A DNA stretch of 64,000 nucleotides from JBLEFH01 sp047345645 (GTDB lineage: Bacteria; Pseudomonadota; Alphaproteobacteria; Rhodobacterales; Rhodobacteraceae). The notes under the pieces are model-generated. The model worked only from the letters and a program-made list of their open reading frames with translations, was not told where the DNA came from and ran no database searches. The stretch is from assembly GCA_047345645.1 (NCBI GenBank), contig JBLEFH010000007.1; one strand, given 5' to 3'. This document shows positions 19,012-27,411 of this stretch, piece after piece; position 1 is the stretch's first letter; the number at the start of each line of letters is the position of its first letter. A program made the translations under genes and the position numbers.

Positions 19012-20174
19012 GAACGCGGCCGACGCTTCAGACGGCCTCCACCGGTCTCGTCGTCGCGATTGTCGGCTTTTTCAGCTCCTTTCCCATCATCCTGCAGGGC
19101 CTCACCTCGGTCGGGGCGAGCCAGGCCGAAGCCGCGTCGGGCCTGATGGCAGCGGCAGTCGCCATGGGCATCGCCGGGATCGCCCTCTCGGTCTGGAAGC
19201 GCGAACCGATCAGCGTGGCGTGGTCCACCCCCGGCGTGGCGCTGCTCGCGGTCACACCGGCGCTGGCGGACGGGTTTGGCGGCGCGGTGGCGGGGTTTCT
19301 CGTCGCGGGTGCGCTGACGATCCTCTCGGGCCTCTGGAAACCGCTCGGGCGGCTCGCCACCACCGTGCCGCCGAGCCTCGCCCAAGCCTTGCTCGCCGGG
19401 GTGCTGGTCTCGCTCTGCGCCGCACCGTTTCAGGCGCTGGCCGTGACCCCCGCGACGGCGCTCCCGATCCTGCTGACATGGTTTCTGGTGAGCCGCGTCT
19501 ACCGCCTCTTTGCCGTGCCCGCCGCCGTGATTGCGGCGATCATCGTGACGCTCATCGCCAATGACGGCAGCCTCGCCCTCCCGGCGCAAACCTTCTCCGC
19601 CCCCGTGCTGACCGGCCCGATCTTCTCGCTGGACGCGATCCTGCAAATCGGCCTGCCGCTCTATATCGTCACCATGGCGACGCAAAATATTCCCGGCATC
19701 GCGATCCTGCGCAGCTATGGCTACACGCCGCCCGCCGGGCCGCTTTTTGCCGGGGTCGGCGCGGCGAGCGTTCTCAGCGCCCCCTTTGGTGCGCCCGCCA
19801 CCTGCCTCGCCGCCATCACCGCCGCGCTCTGCGCCGGACCGGATTCGCATCCCGACCCGCGCGCCCGCTGGTGGTCCGCCGTGTTCGGCGGGGTGATCTA
19901 CTGCCTCTTCGGTCTCTTTGCCGCCGTCATCACCACCATCGCCGCCTCTGCGCCCGATATGCTGCTTGAAACCCTGACCGGCGTCGCGCTCATCTCCGTT
20001 TTCATCAACGCGGCCTCGGCGGCATTGGCGGAGCCGAGCGAGCGCGAAGCGGCGGGCGTGACCTTTCTTGTCACCGCCTCGGGCATGAGTTTCCTCGGCC
20101 TTGGCGCGGCGGTCTGGGGGCTGATCCTCGGCGCAGGCGTTCTCGCACTCTCCAAAGCCCTTAAAAAAGAATAA
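19008..20174 (+). CDS. benE: BenE family benzoate/H+ symporter-like permease
   Basis: The 388-residue protein has about 11-12 hydrophobic segments and motifs seen in BenE: SAWSTPG-like VAWSTPGVALL (about residue 67) and GYTPPAGPLFAGVG around residue 240. BenE takes up benzoate with protons, but no benzoate catabolic genes are in view, so the substrate is uncertain. It overlaps the Mth938-like gene by four bases and ends the yajC-secD-secF transcription unit. Confidence 0.82.
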   Translation: MRTRPTLQTASTGLVVAIVGFFSSFPIILQGLTSVGASQAEAASGLMAAAVAMGIAGIALSVWKREPISVAWSTPGVALLAVTPALADGFGGAVAGFLVAGALTILSGLWKPLGRLATTVPPSLAQALLAGVLVSLCAAPFQALAVTPATALPILLTWFLVSRVYRLFAVPAAVIAAIIVTLIANDGSLALPAQTFSAPVLTGPIFSLDAILQIGLPLYIVTMATQNIPGIAILRSYGYTPPAGPLFAGVGAASVLSAPFGAPATCLAAITAALCAGPDSHPDPRARWWSAVFGGVIYCLFGLFAAVITTIAASAPDMLLETLTGVALISVFINAASAALAEPSEREAAGVTFLVTASGMSFLGLGAAVWGLILGAGVLALSKALKKE

Positions 20175-20281
20175 TCGGGAAGAATCATGCGCATGGCCCG
20201 CATGGGGGCTTGAAATCGCCCCGCTTCGGTCTTTACCTAATGCGCGAGGACAAACGGTCAAACTTGTAAAGGAGACCCGAT

Positions 20282-20884
20282 ATGGCTTTTGAACTTCCCG
20301 ATCTTCCCTATGCCCATGATGCGCTTGCCGACAAAGGCATGAGCAAGGAAACGCTGGAATATCATCACGACAAGCACCACAACGCTTATTGCACCAAGCT
20401 CAACGAGCTGATCGAAGGCGGCGAATATGCCGATCTCGACCTCGAAGAGATTGTGAAGAAAAGCTATGACGCGTCGGGCGTGCCGCAGAATGGCGTGTTC
20501 AACAACGCCTCGCAGCTGTGGAACCACAACCAGTTCTGGGAAATGATGGGCCCGGATGACAGCGAGATCTCCGGCAAGCTGAAAGAGGCGATCGAGTCGT
20601 CCTTCGGCTCCGTCGATGATTTCAAGAAAGAGTTCAAGGAAAAGGGTCTCGGCCAGTTCGGTTCGGGCTGGGTCTGGCTCGTGCAGAAGTCGGACGGCAA
20701 GCTCGCCGTTGAGAATTATGCCAACGGGATCAACCCGGTCGCCGCGGGCGACACCGGCCTTCTGGGCTGCGATGTGTGGGAGCACGCCTATTACATCGAC
20801 ACCCGCAACGACCGTGGCGGGTATATCCAGAACTTCCTCGACAAGCTGGTGAACTGGGACAATGTCGCGAGCCGTCTGGCTTAA
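20282..20884 (+). CDS. sodB: Superoxide dismutase [Fe]
   Basis: SodB converts superoxide to hydrogen peroxide and oxygen in the cytoplasm. The 200-residue protein has all four metal ligands: H28 (LEYHHDKHH), H82 (WNHNQFW), D164 and H168 (GCDVWEHAYY). Q78 just before WNHNQFW is the glutamine typical of the iron form. A strong AAAGGAGA ribosome-binding site precedes ATG 20282. Monocistronic, followed by a terminator. Confidence 0.96.
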   Translation: MAFELPDLPYAHDALADKGMSKETLEYHHDKHHNAYCTKLNELIEGGEYADLDLEEIVKKSYDASGVPQNGVFNNASQLWNHNQFWEMMGPDDSEISGKLKEAIESSFGSVDDFKKEFKEKGLGQFGSGWVWLVQKSDGKLAVENYANGINPVAAGDTGLLGCDVWEHAYYIDTRNDRGGYIQNFLDKLVNWDNVASRLA

Positions 20885-20904
20885 GACCCCGGTTTAACAT
20901 GTTG

Positions 20905-20933
20905 CAAAGCCCCGCCTTTTGGTGGGGCTTTTG
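20905..20933. terminator. Bidirectional terminator between sodB and the YbdK-type ligase gene
   Basis: AAAGCCCCGCC and GGTGGGGCTTTT form an 11-bp stem with one G-T pair around a TTTT loop, flanked by A and T runs on the two sides. It can end both sodB (plus) and the converging minus-strand gene. Confidence 0.85.
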
Positions 20934-20938
20934 CGTGT

Positions 20939-22066
20939 CTAGAGATCGGCGTGGAACGCGTCGATCAGGTGATCCACCACGGCTTTGAGGGCCTGCTCTT
21001 TATCCGCGCCGCTCTGGATCGCCGCTTTATAGACCGCGCGCTGATGGTCGGACGCATTGCCGTCCTTGATGAGATCGCGCGCTGCCTCCACCTCAGCCAC
21101 GCAGTTGAGCGCCTCGGCGTCCTCATGGATGAGGGCCAGCAACTCGCCCAGCAATTCGGGGAAGGGGACGATGGCGCGGCGGCCGAAGTCGATCAGCCCG
21201 TCGCTGACCCCGTAGCGCTGCGCCCGCCAGCGGTTTTCGCTGATCAGAAACGGCTCATAGGTCCGCCAGCGTTGGTTCTTCCGGCTGAGCCGCCAGAGAA
21301 ACCGCGCGATGCAGCGGGTCAGCGCCGCGATGGTCAGGGTCATGTCGAGGCGCGGGCAGACATCGCAGATCCGCGATTCCAGCGTCGGGAATTGCGCCGA
21401 GGGCCGCAGATCCCACCAGATTTTCGACGCGTCTTCGATGATATCGAGTTCGCTCAAGAGATCCACCGAGCGTTCGAATTCCGACCAGCTTGCCAGATAA
21501 GGCGGCAGGCCCGTGCGCGGCATGTTGTCGAAGATCGTCATGCGGTAGGAGGTCAGCCCCGTATCCACCCCCTGCCAATAGGGCGAGGAGCCCGAGAGGG
21601 CGAGCAGATGCGGCAGGAAATAGACCATCTGATTCATCAGATCGATCCGCATTTCCGGCTCCGGCAGTCCGACATGGACATGCATCCCGCAGATCACCAT
21701 ACGGCGGGAAACGGCGGCCAGATCATGCTCCAGATCGTTGTAACGTTCCTTGTCGGTGTGAACGAGATCCTTCCAGTCCGCGAAAGGGTGGCAGGCGGCG
21801 GCAATCGGGGCGAGGCCATGCTCACCGGCGCGGCGGGAGATGGCGGCCCGCAACTCGCGCAGTTCCTGCCGGGCCTGGGTGATCGAGCTGCAAATCCCGG
21901 TGCCGATCTCGATCTGGCAGCGCAGGAATTCGGGTGAGACCCGCGCGCCGAGATCCTTCATACATTCCTGAATAAGGCTGTCGGGCGCTTCCTTGAGCGC
22001 GCCGGTTTCGGGATCAACCAGCAGATATTCTTCCTCGATCCCGATGGTGAAATCCGGTTCCGACAT
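20939..22066 (-). CDS. Carboxylate-amine ligase, YbdK/GCS2 family
   Basis: The 375-residue protein belongs to the glutamate-cysteine ligase type 2 family, with the N-terminal signature FTIGIEEEYLLVDPETG and the internal HVHVGLPEPEMRIDLMN and RTGLPPYLASWSEF. E. coli YbdK has weak glutamate-cysteine ligase activity, but the physiological substrate of these proteins is unsettled. Start ATG 22066 puts the signature at residue 6; a longer upstream frame lacks family similarity. Confidence 0.87.
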   Translation of the reverse strand: MSEPDFTIGIEEEYLLVDPETGALKEAPDSLIQECMKDLGARVSPEFLRCQIEIGTGICSSITQARQELRELRAAISRRAGEHGLAPIAAACHPFADWKDLVHTDKERYNDLEHDLAAVSRRMVICGMHVHVGLPEPEMRIDLMNQMVYFLPHLLALSGSSPYWQGVDTGLTSYRMTIFDNMPRTGLPPYLASWSEFERSVDLLSELDIIEDASKIWWDLRPSAQFPTLESRICDVCPRLDMTLTIAALTRCIARFLWRLSRKNQRWRTYEPFLISENRWRAQRYGVSDGLIDFGRRAIVPFPELLGELLALIHEDAEALNCVAEVEAARDLIKDGNASDHQRAVYKAAIQSGADKEQALKAVVDHLIDAFHADL

Positions 22067-22221
22067 GGCGCGCCTCCCTTTTACCCCATCAAAGCAACAG
22101 ACCGCGCGGCAACACAACCCCGCCGATCGCGGCGCGTGGCCGCATTTTGCCGTTGCAATGTGGGTTGAAAACGGTTTCATGGCCGCATTCCGTCCGTCGA
22201 ATCCTGCCAAGGAGCGCTCTC

Positions 22222-23379
22222 ATGAAACGCACGCCTGTCCGCGCCGTCGCCGCGATGTTCCTGCTTGCCGGCATTGTGTTCGGAGGCTGGGCGACCCGTG
22301 TGCCGACGATCAAGGCGAAATACGGGCTGAGCGAGGCTCAACTCGGGCTGGTCCTGCTGCTCGTCGCGGGCGGCGGGATTCTGGCCTTCGCCCAAGCCGG
22401 GCGGGCGGGCGATATTTTCGGGGCCGGGCGGGCGAGCCGCGCCTTTGCCATCGCCGCGCTGCTCTTCATGTTCCTCTTCAGCCTTGCGCCGACGGTGTGG
22501 GTTCTGGTGCCGCTGCTGCTCCTTTTCGGGGCGGGCATGGGCGGCATGGATGTGGTGATGAACTCCTGGGCGACCGAGATCGAAGAGGCCCGCGGCAAGG
22601 CGATCATGGCGCGGATGCACGGGCTTTTCAGCTTCGGCGGGGCCATCGGTGCGGGGTTCGCGGCGCTCTGTTTCTCGCTCGGGATCGGGATCACGTTGCA
22701 TTATATCCTGGTGATTATCCTCTTCGGTCTGCCCGCGCTCTGGTTCGCGCAGATCCCGTGGGAGAGCCCGGAGACGGATGCAACCGAGGCCGCGCCGCTC
22801 TTTGCCCTGCCGCGCGGCGCGCTGTTGCCGGTGGCGCTGATCGCCCTGCTGGCGACCTTCGGCGAGGGCAGCACCGCGGACTGGAGCGCGCTCTATATCA
22901 TTGAACAACCGCTTGGAAATGAGCAGCTTGGCGCGATTGGCTTTACCCTCTTCTCCGCCTCGATGATGACCATGCGCTTTCTCGGGGACAGCCTGATCGA
23001 CCGGTTTGGCCGCGTGACCATGGTGCGGTTCTGCGGCGCGGTGAGCGGTGTTTCGGGCCTGATCGTGACCTTCGCGCCGAACGCCTATGTGGCGCTGCTT
23101 GGCTTTTTCCTCATGGGCTTCGGCTTCGCGCTGGCCTTCCCGATTGCGATGTCCCGCGCCGCCGAGCAATCGCCGCGCACCCGTGGCCGCGCCATCGCCT
23201 CGGTCGCGACGCTCGGCTATGGCGGCATGCTGGTCGCGCCGCCGCTGATCGGCTTCATCGCCGAGCGCTCGTCCCTGCAAATGGGCTTCGCGCTGATCGC
23301 CTTCATGGCGTTTTTGCTGATCGCGCTCGCGCCGTCCCTGCGCCGCGCCGCGCCGGAGCGTGTCGTCACGGGAGGGTGA
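22222..23379 (+). CDS. Major facilitator superfamily transporter
   Basis: The 385-residue protein has about 12 membrane helices, with the inter-helix motif ATRVPTIKAKYGLSEAQLG after helix 1 (typical of the YbjJ-like MFS group) and MDVVMNSWATEIEEARG in the first half. ATG 22222 has an AAGGAG site 7 bases upstream. It overlaps the downstream ABC permease start by four bases. Substrate unknown. Confidence 0.85.
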   Translation: MKRTPVRAVAAMFLLAGIVFGGWATRVPTIKAKYGLSEAQLGLVLLLVAGGGILAFAQAGRAGDIFGAGRASRAFAIAALLFMFLFSLAPTVWVLVPLLLLFGAGMGGMDVVMNSWATEIEEARGKAIMARMHGLFSFGGAIGAGFAALCFSLGIGITLHYILVIILFGLPALWFAQIPWESPETDATEAAPLFALPRGALLPVALIALLATFGEGSTADWSALYIIEQPLGNEQLGAIGFTLFSASMMTMRFLGDSLIDRFGRVTMVRFCGAVSGVSGLIVTFAPNAYVALLGFFLMGFGFALAFPIAMSRAAEQSPRTRGRAIASVATLGYGGMLVAPPLIGFIAERSSLQMGFALIAFMAFLLIALAPSLRRAAPERVVTGG

Positions 23380-24284
23380 CGCGCGCGCAGCCCCCTCGGC
23401 CATTGCATTGCCAGAGCGGGCGCGGTATCGGGTGGCAAAGGCTCGAAAGCCGATATGAGGCCGAAGAGCGGGCCCGGAGAGCAGGATTGGCGCAGCAACT
23501 CAAACAGGTCGGACGCACCAAGCGGTTTCAGTCGATACGGGTGATCTTCGCCCTGCTGATGCGCGAAATGGTGACCTTCAATGGACGGACCTCGGCGGGG
23601 TATCTCTGGGCGATTGCCGAGCCGCTCGGGGCCATCGCGATCCTGTCACTGGCGTTTTCGATCATGCTGCGCTCGCCCGCCTTGGGCCAGAGTTTCATGC
23701 TGTTTTACGCGACAGGTTACATCCCGTTCAGCATCTTCATGTCGACCCAGCAACGCACCGCGCAGACGCTTCGCGCCAACCGCAATCTGCTGTTTTATCC
23801 GCCCGTTTCCTATTTTCACGCCATCACGGCCCGGCTGATCCTGAACTTCGTGACGCAAACCCTTGTAGCGTTTCTGATTTTCACCGGCGTGATCTGGTTT
23901 TCGGATCTGAATATTCGGGTGGATTATGCGGTGGTCATCAGTGCATTTGTATCTGCGGCGGCGGTCGGGCTCGGGATCGGGTCGATCAACACCGTGATTT
24001 TTGAGATCTGGCCGAGTTGGGAGAAGGTCTGGAGCATCCTGACGCGGCCCCTCTTTCTCGCCTCCTGCATCTTCTACACTTATGAGAGCCTTCCGCAGAT
24101 CGGGCAGGACATCTTGTGGTTCAACCCGGTCTCGCATGTGGTTGGCTTCACGCGCCATGCCTTCTACCCCAGTTACCGGCCCGACTATGCAAGCTATGTC
24201 TTTGTTTGGGCTGTGGCCCTGGTCACGCTCATGTTCGGGATGCTCCTCCTCCGCAAATTCGTGAAGCGCGTCATCAATCGCTGA
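23376..24284 (+). CDS. ABC-2 type polysaccharide/lipid exporter permease
   Basis: The 302-residue protein has a cytoplasmic N-terminal arm (about 60 residues ending RVIFALLMREMVTF), then six membrane helices of the KpsM/Wzm family (GYLWAIAEPLGAIAIL, YATGYIPFSIF, FNPVSHVVGFTRHAFYP). Such permeases export capsule, O-antigen or teichoic polymers with a separate KpsT/Wzt ATPase. No ATPase gene is adjacent, so the partner must be elsewhere. The GTG start overlaps the MFS stop (GTGA); a downstream start is possible. Confidence 0.78.
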   Translation: MTRAQPPRPLHCQSGRGIGWQRLESRYEAEERARRAGLAQQLKQVGRTKRFQSIRVIFALLMREMVTFNGRTSAGYLWAIAEPLGAIAILSLAFSIMLRSPALGQSFMLFYATGYIPFSIFMSTQQRTAQTLRANRNLLFYPPVSYFHAITARLILNFVTQTLVAFLIFTGVIWFSDLNIRVDYAVVISAFVSAAAVGLGIGSINTVIFEIWPSWEKVWSILTRPLFLASCIFYTYESLPQIGQDILWFNPVSHVVGFTRHAFYPSYRPDYASYVFVWAVALVTLMFGMLLLRKFVKRVINR

Positions 24285-24355
24285 CCCCTTCAAGGTTTCG
24301 CCTTGCTGCCTCGCGGGGCTCTGTTAGTCTACGGACAACAGAGAGGAAATGAGGC

Positions 24356-24985
24356 ATGAAAACCGTATTGATCGCCAACCAGAAGGGCGGTTGCGGCAAG
24401 ACGATGTCCGCGATCACCATTGCTGCCGGGCTGGCCGCGAAGGGCCATGATGTAGCGCTGGCCGATGCCGATCCGCAGAAGTCCAGTATCCGCTGGCTCA
24501 AGGCGCGGCCTGATGATGCGGTGAAGATCCGCAAGGTGAAATGGTCCGATGATGATGACGTCGGGGACGCGCCGAAAAAGACCGACTGGCTGGTGATCGA
24601 CGCGCCCGGCGCGATTGAAAGCGACTGGGCCAAGAGCCTCATTGCCGAGGCCAATGCGATGATCGTGCCGGTCCTGCCGTCCTATTTCGACACGGACAGC
24701 ACCAAGCGGTTTTTGAAGGCGATTGATGACCTGAAACGCATCCGCAAGGGCAAAGTCGCGGTGCATCTGATTGCCAACCGGGTGAAGGGGCAGGCGCGCG
24801 GAACCGACAAGCTCAAGGGTTATTTCGAGGATCTGGGGCAACAGCCGCTCGCGATCATTGGTGAGCGGACGGCTTACCCGGATCTCGCCGCGCAAGGGCT
24901 CTCGATTTTCGACAAAACGCAAAAATTCTACGCACCGATGCAGGCCGATTGGGCGCCGGTGCTGAAAGAACTGACGGGGGGATAA
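24356..24985 (+). CDS. Small ParA/MinD-family ATPase
   Basis: The 209-residue P-loop ATPase has the deviant Walker A NQKGGCGKTMSA at residues 8-19, ADADPQKSS (Walker A') and WLVIDAPG (Walker B), as in ParA proteins. It lacks the N-terminal DNA-binding extension of plasmid ParA and no parB is adjacent, so it is an orphan of the type that positions protein cargos such as chemoreceptor clusters or microcompartments. Cargo unknown. It is 2 bases upstream of the SDR gene. Confidence 0.85.
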   Translation: MKTVLIANQKGGCGKTMSAITIAAGLAAKGHDVALADADPQKSSIRWLKARPDDAVKIRKVKWSDDDDVGDAPKKTDWLVIDAPGAIESDWAKSLIAEANAMIVPVLPSYFDTDSTKRFLKAIDDLKRIRKGKVAVHLIANRVKGQARGTDKLKGYFEDLGQQPLAIIGERTAYPDLAAQGLSIFDKTQKFYAPMQADWAPVLKELTGG

Positions 24986-24986
24986 G

Positions 24987-25763
24987 ATGGATTTTGGATT
25001 GCACGGCAAAACGGCGGTGATTTGCGCCTCGTCCAAGGGGCTGGGCTATGGCTGCGCCGAGGCGCTCGGGCGTGAGGGTGTGTCCGTCACGATCAATGGC
25101 CGCGATGAGGGTTCGCTTGAGGATGCGCGCAAGCGACTGGAGGATCAGGGGATCACGGTGAATGCCGCCATCGCCGCGGATGTGACGACGGAAGAGGGGC
25201 GCGCGGCGCTTCTCCAAGGCGGTATCCCGGATATTCTCGTCAACAATGCGGGCGGGCCGCCGCCGGGAAGCTGGCGCGATTGGGGGCGGGAGAATTTCAT
25301 GGCCGCGATCGAGGCCAATATGCTCGCGCCGATCCTGATGTGTCAGGCTGTGCTGCCCGAAATGACTGCGCGCAAATGGGGCCGGATCATCAACATCACC
25401 TCGCAATCGGTGCGTGCGCCGATCCCGATTTTGGGCCTTTCGAACACCGCCCGCACGGGGCTCACCGGCTATGTCGCCGGGATCGCGCGACAGGTGGCGC
25501 AGGAGGGTGTGACCATCAACAATCTTCTGCCCGGAATTCACGACACGGACCGCGCAACCGCGCTTGACACCGGCGTGTCGAAAGCCGAGGGGGTAAGCAT
25601 CGACGAGGCGCGGAAAAAGCGCGAGTCGAGCATCCCGGCGCAGCGCTATGGCACGCCCGAAGAGTTCGGCGCGGCCTGCGCGTTTCTCGCGTCGGACAAA
25701 GCCGGCTTCATCGTCGGGCAGAACCTGCTGCTCGATGGCGGGGCCACCAATCTGACGATGTGA
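24987..25763 (+). CDS. SDR-family protein with altered catalytic tetrad
   Basis: The 258-residue Rossmann protein has a cofactor motif ASSKGLGYG near residue 14, NNAG at 86-89 and the active-site serine in INITSQS. The usual YxxxK is absent: the aligned segment is LSNTARTGL, so catalytic Tyr and Lys appear replaced (Ser/Leu and Arg). This matches a known beta-ketoacyl-reductase-like SDR subgroup lacking a perfect tetrad. Reaction unknown. It follows the ParA-like gene after one base and precedes rpe. Confidence 0.85.
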   Translation: MDFGLHGKTAVICASSKGLGYGCAEALGREGVSVTINGRDEGSLEDARKRLEDQGITVNAAIAADVTTEEGRAALLQGGIPDILVNNAGGPPPGSWRDWGRENFMAAIEANMLAPILMCQAVLPEMTARKWGRIINITSQSVRAPIPILGLSNTARTGLTGYVAGIARQVAQEGVTINNLLPGIHDTDRATALDTGVSKAEGVSIDEARKKRESSIPAQRYGTPEEFGAACAFLASDKAGFIVGQNLLLDGGATNLTM

Positions 25764-25789
25764 TCTGACGCCCCGAAGGAGCTGCCCCC

Positions 25790-26461
25790 GTGACCCAACC
25801 GATTATTGCCCCGTCCATTCTGGCCGCCGATTTCGCCGCATTTGGCGCGGAAATTCGCGCGGTGGAAGAGGCCGGGGCGGACTGGATCCATGTCGATGTG
25901 ATGGACGGGCATTTCGTCCCGAACATCACCTTTGGCCCGCAGCTGTGCAAAGCGGTGCGCCCGCATATCCAGACCGTGATGGATGTGCATCTGATGATCT
26001 CGCCCGCCGATGTCTATCTGCCCGCCTTTGCGGAAGCGGGGGCGGATATCATCACCGTACATGCGGAGGCGGGGGCGCATCTCGACCGCTCGCTGCAAAT
26101 GATCCGTGATCTCGGCTGCAAAGCGGGCGTTGCGCTCAACCCGGCGACCCCGGCGAGCGCGGTGGCCCATGTGCTGGACCGGATCGACCTGATTTGCGTG
26201 ATGACAGTCAATCCCGGTTTCGGCGGGCAGAGCTTTATCGAGGCGATGCTGCCGAAGGTGCGGGAGCTGAAGGAGATGACCGCCGGGCGGCCGATCCAGA
26301 TTGAGATTGACGGGGGTGTGTCCCCCAAAACCGCGCAGGCCGTGTTCCAGGCGGGCGGCGAGGTGCTGGTCGCCGGGAGTGCTGTCTTTGGCGGCGATCC
26401 GGCGAAATACAAAGATAATATCGCGGCCATTCGGAATGCCGCGACCCGGCAAATGGCCTGA
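25790..26461 (+). CDS. rpe: Ribulose-phosphate 3-epimerase
   Basis: Rpe interconverts ribulose-5-phosphate and xylulose-5-phosphate in the pentose phosphate and Calvin pathways. The 223-residue barrel has IAPSILAADF at the start, metal/catalytic H34 and D36 in WIHVDVMDGHFVPN, H67 in MDVHLMI, and the IEIDGGV catalytic aspartate. The start is GTG. No other Calvin-cycle genes are nearby, so a housekeeping role is likely. Confidence 0.97.
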   Translation: MTQPIIAPSILAADFAAFGAEIRAVEEAGADWIHVDVMDGHFVPNITFGPQLCKAVRPHIQTVMDVHLMISPADVYLPAFAEAGADIITVHAEAGAHLDRSLQMIRDLGCKAGVALNPATPASAVAHVLDRIDLICVMTVNPGFGGQSFIEAMLPKVRELKEMTAGRPIQIEIDGGVSPKTAQAVFQAGGEVLVAGSAVFGGDPAKYKDNIAAIRNAATRQMA

Positions 26462-26505
26462 GACAACAGACAACCCGCGCCAGAACGGCGCATTTGGAGG
26501 TTCCC

Positions 26506-27411
26506 ATGAAAATCGCACTGCTTTGCCAGAATCCGAAGCTTTATTCGCACCAGCGTATCAAGGAAGCGGCGGAAGAGCGCGGCCACCAGCTCGACATTGT
26601 CAAAACCCTGCAATGCACGATCAACATCGCCTCGCATCGCCCGGACGTCTATTACAACGGCCAGAAGGTCGAGCGCTATGACGCGATCATCCCGCGAATC
26701 GGCGCGTCGGTCACCTATTACGGGATGGCGGTGCTGCGGCAGTTCGAGATGATGGGGGTTTATCCTTTGAACGAGTCCGTCGGGATTGGCCGGAGCCGCG
26801 ACAAGCTGCGTTCCATGCAGCTTCTCGCGCGGGACGGGATCGGCTTGCCGGTTACGACCTTCGCCCATGATCCGCGCAAGACCGATGAGGTGGTGGAACT
26901 CGCGGGTGGCGCGCCCTGCGTCATCAAGCTGATCGAAGGCACCCAGGGCATCGGGGTCGTTCTGGCGGACACGCCGCGTTCGGCTAAATCGGTGATCGAG
27001 GCGTTCCGTGGGGCTGGGGTGAACATCCTCGTGCAGGAATTCATCAAGGAAGCGGGCGGCGCGGATATCCGGGCCTTTGTGGTTGGCGGCAAGGTGGTCG
27101 CGTCCATGGTTCGTCAGGGGCCGGAGGGCGAATTCCGCTCCAATATCCACCGGGGCGGCTCCGCCAGCAAAGCCAAGATCACGCCGGAGGAGCGCACCAC
27201 CGCGATCCGCGCGGCCAAGGCCATGGGGCTCAACTGCTGCGGTGTCGATATGCTGCGCTCCAATCATGGGCCGGTGGTGATGGAGGTCAATTCCTCGCCG
27301 GGTCTCGAAGGGATCGAAGAGGCCACCAAAGTCGATGTCGCGGGCAAGATTATCGAGTTTCTTGAGAAAAACGCCCGTGCGGGGGCGACGCGGACGAAAG
27401 GCAAGGGATGA
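26506..27411 (+). CDS. rimK: RimK family alpha-L-glutamate ligase (ribosomal protein S6 modification)
   Basis: RimK adds glutamate residues to the C-terminus of ribosomal protein S6 in E. coli. The 301-residue ATP-grasp protein has ESVGIGRSRDKLRSMQLLA, the lysine-containing VIKLIEGTQGIGV and the metal site VVMEVNSSPGLEGIE. ATG 26506 follows a TTGGAGG ribosome-binding site. It overlaps the downstream aspartoacylase-like gene by four bases, a pairing common in Gram-negatives. Confidence 0.93.
   Translation: MKIALLCQNPKLYSHQRIKEAAEERGHQLDIVKTLQCTINIASHRPDVYYNGQKVERYDAIIPRIGASVTYYGMAVLRQFEMMGVYPLNESVGIGRSRDKLRSMQLLARDGIGLPVTTFAHDPRKTDEVVELAGGAPCVIKLIEGTQGIGVVLADTPRSAKSVIEAFRGAGVNILVQEFIKEAGGADIRAFVVGGKVVASMVRQGPEGEFRSNIHRGGSASKAKITPEERTTAIRAAKAMGLNCCGVDMLRSNHGPVVMEVNSSPGLEGIEEATKVDVAGKIIEFLEKNARAGATRTKGKG

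Noticed and set aside
20187..20213. Eight-codon frame (start ATGCGCATGG) upstream of sodB
   Set aside because: Too short to judge, no clear ribosome-binding site; could be chance.
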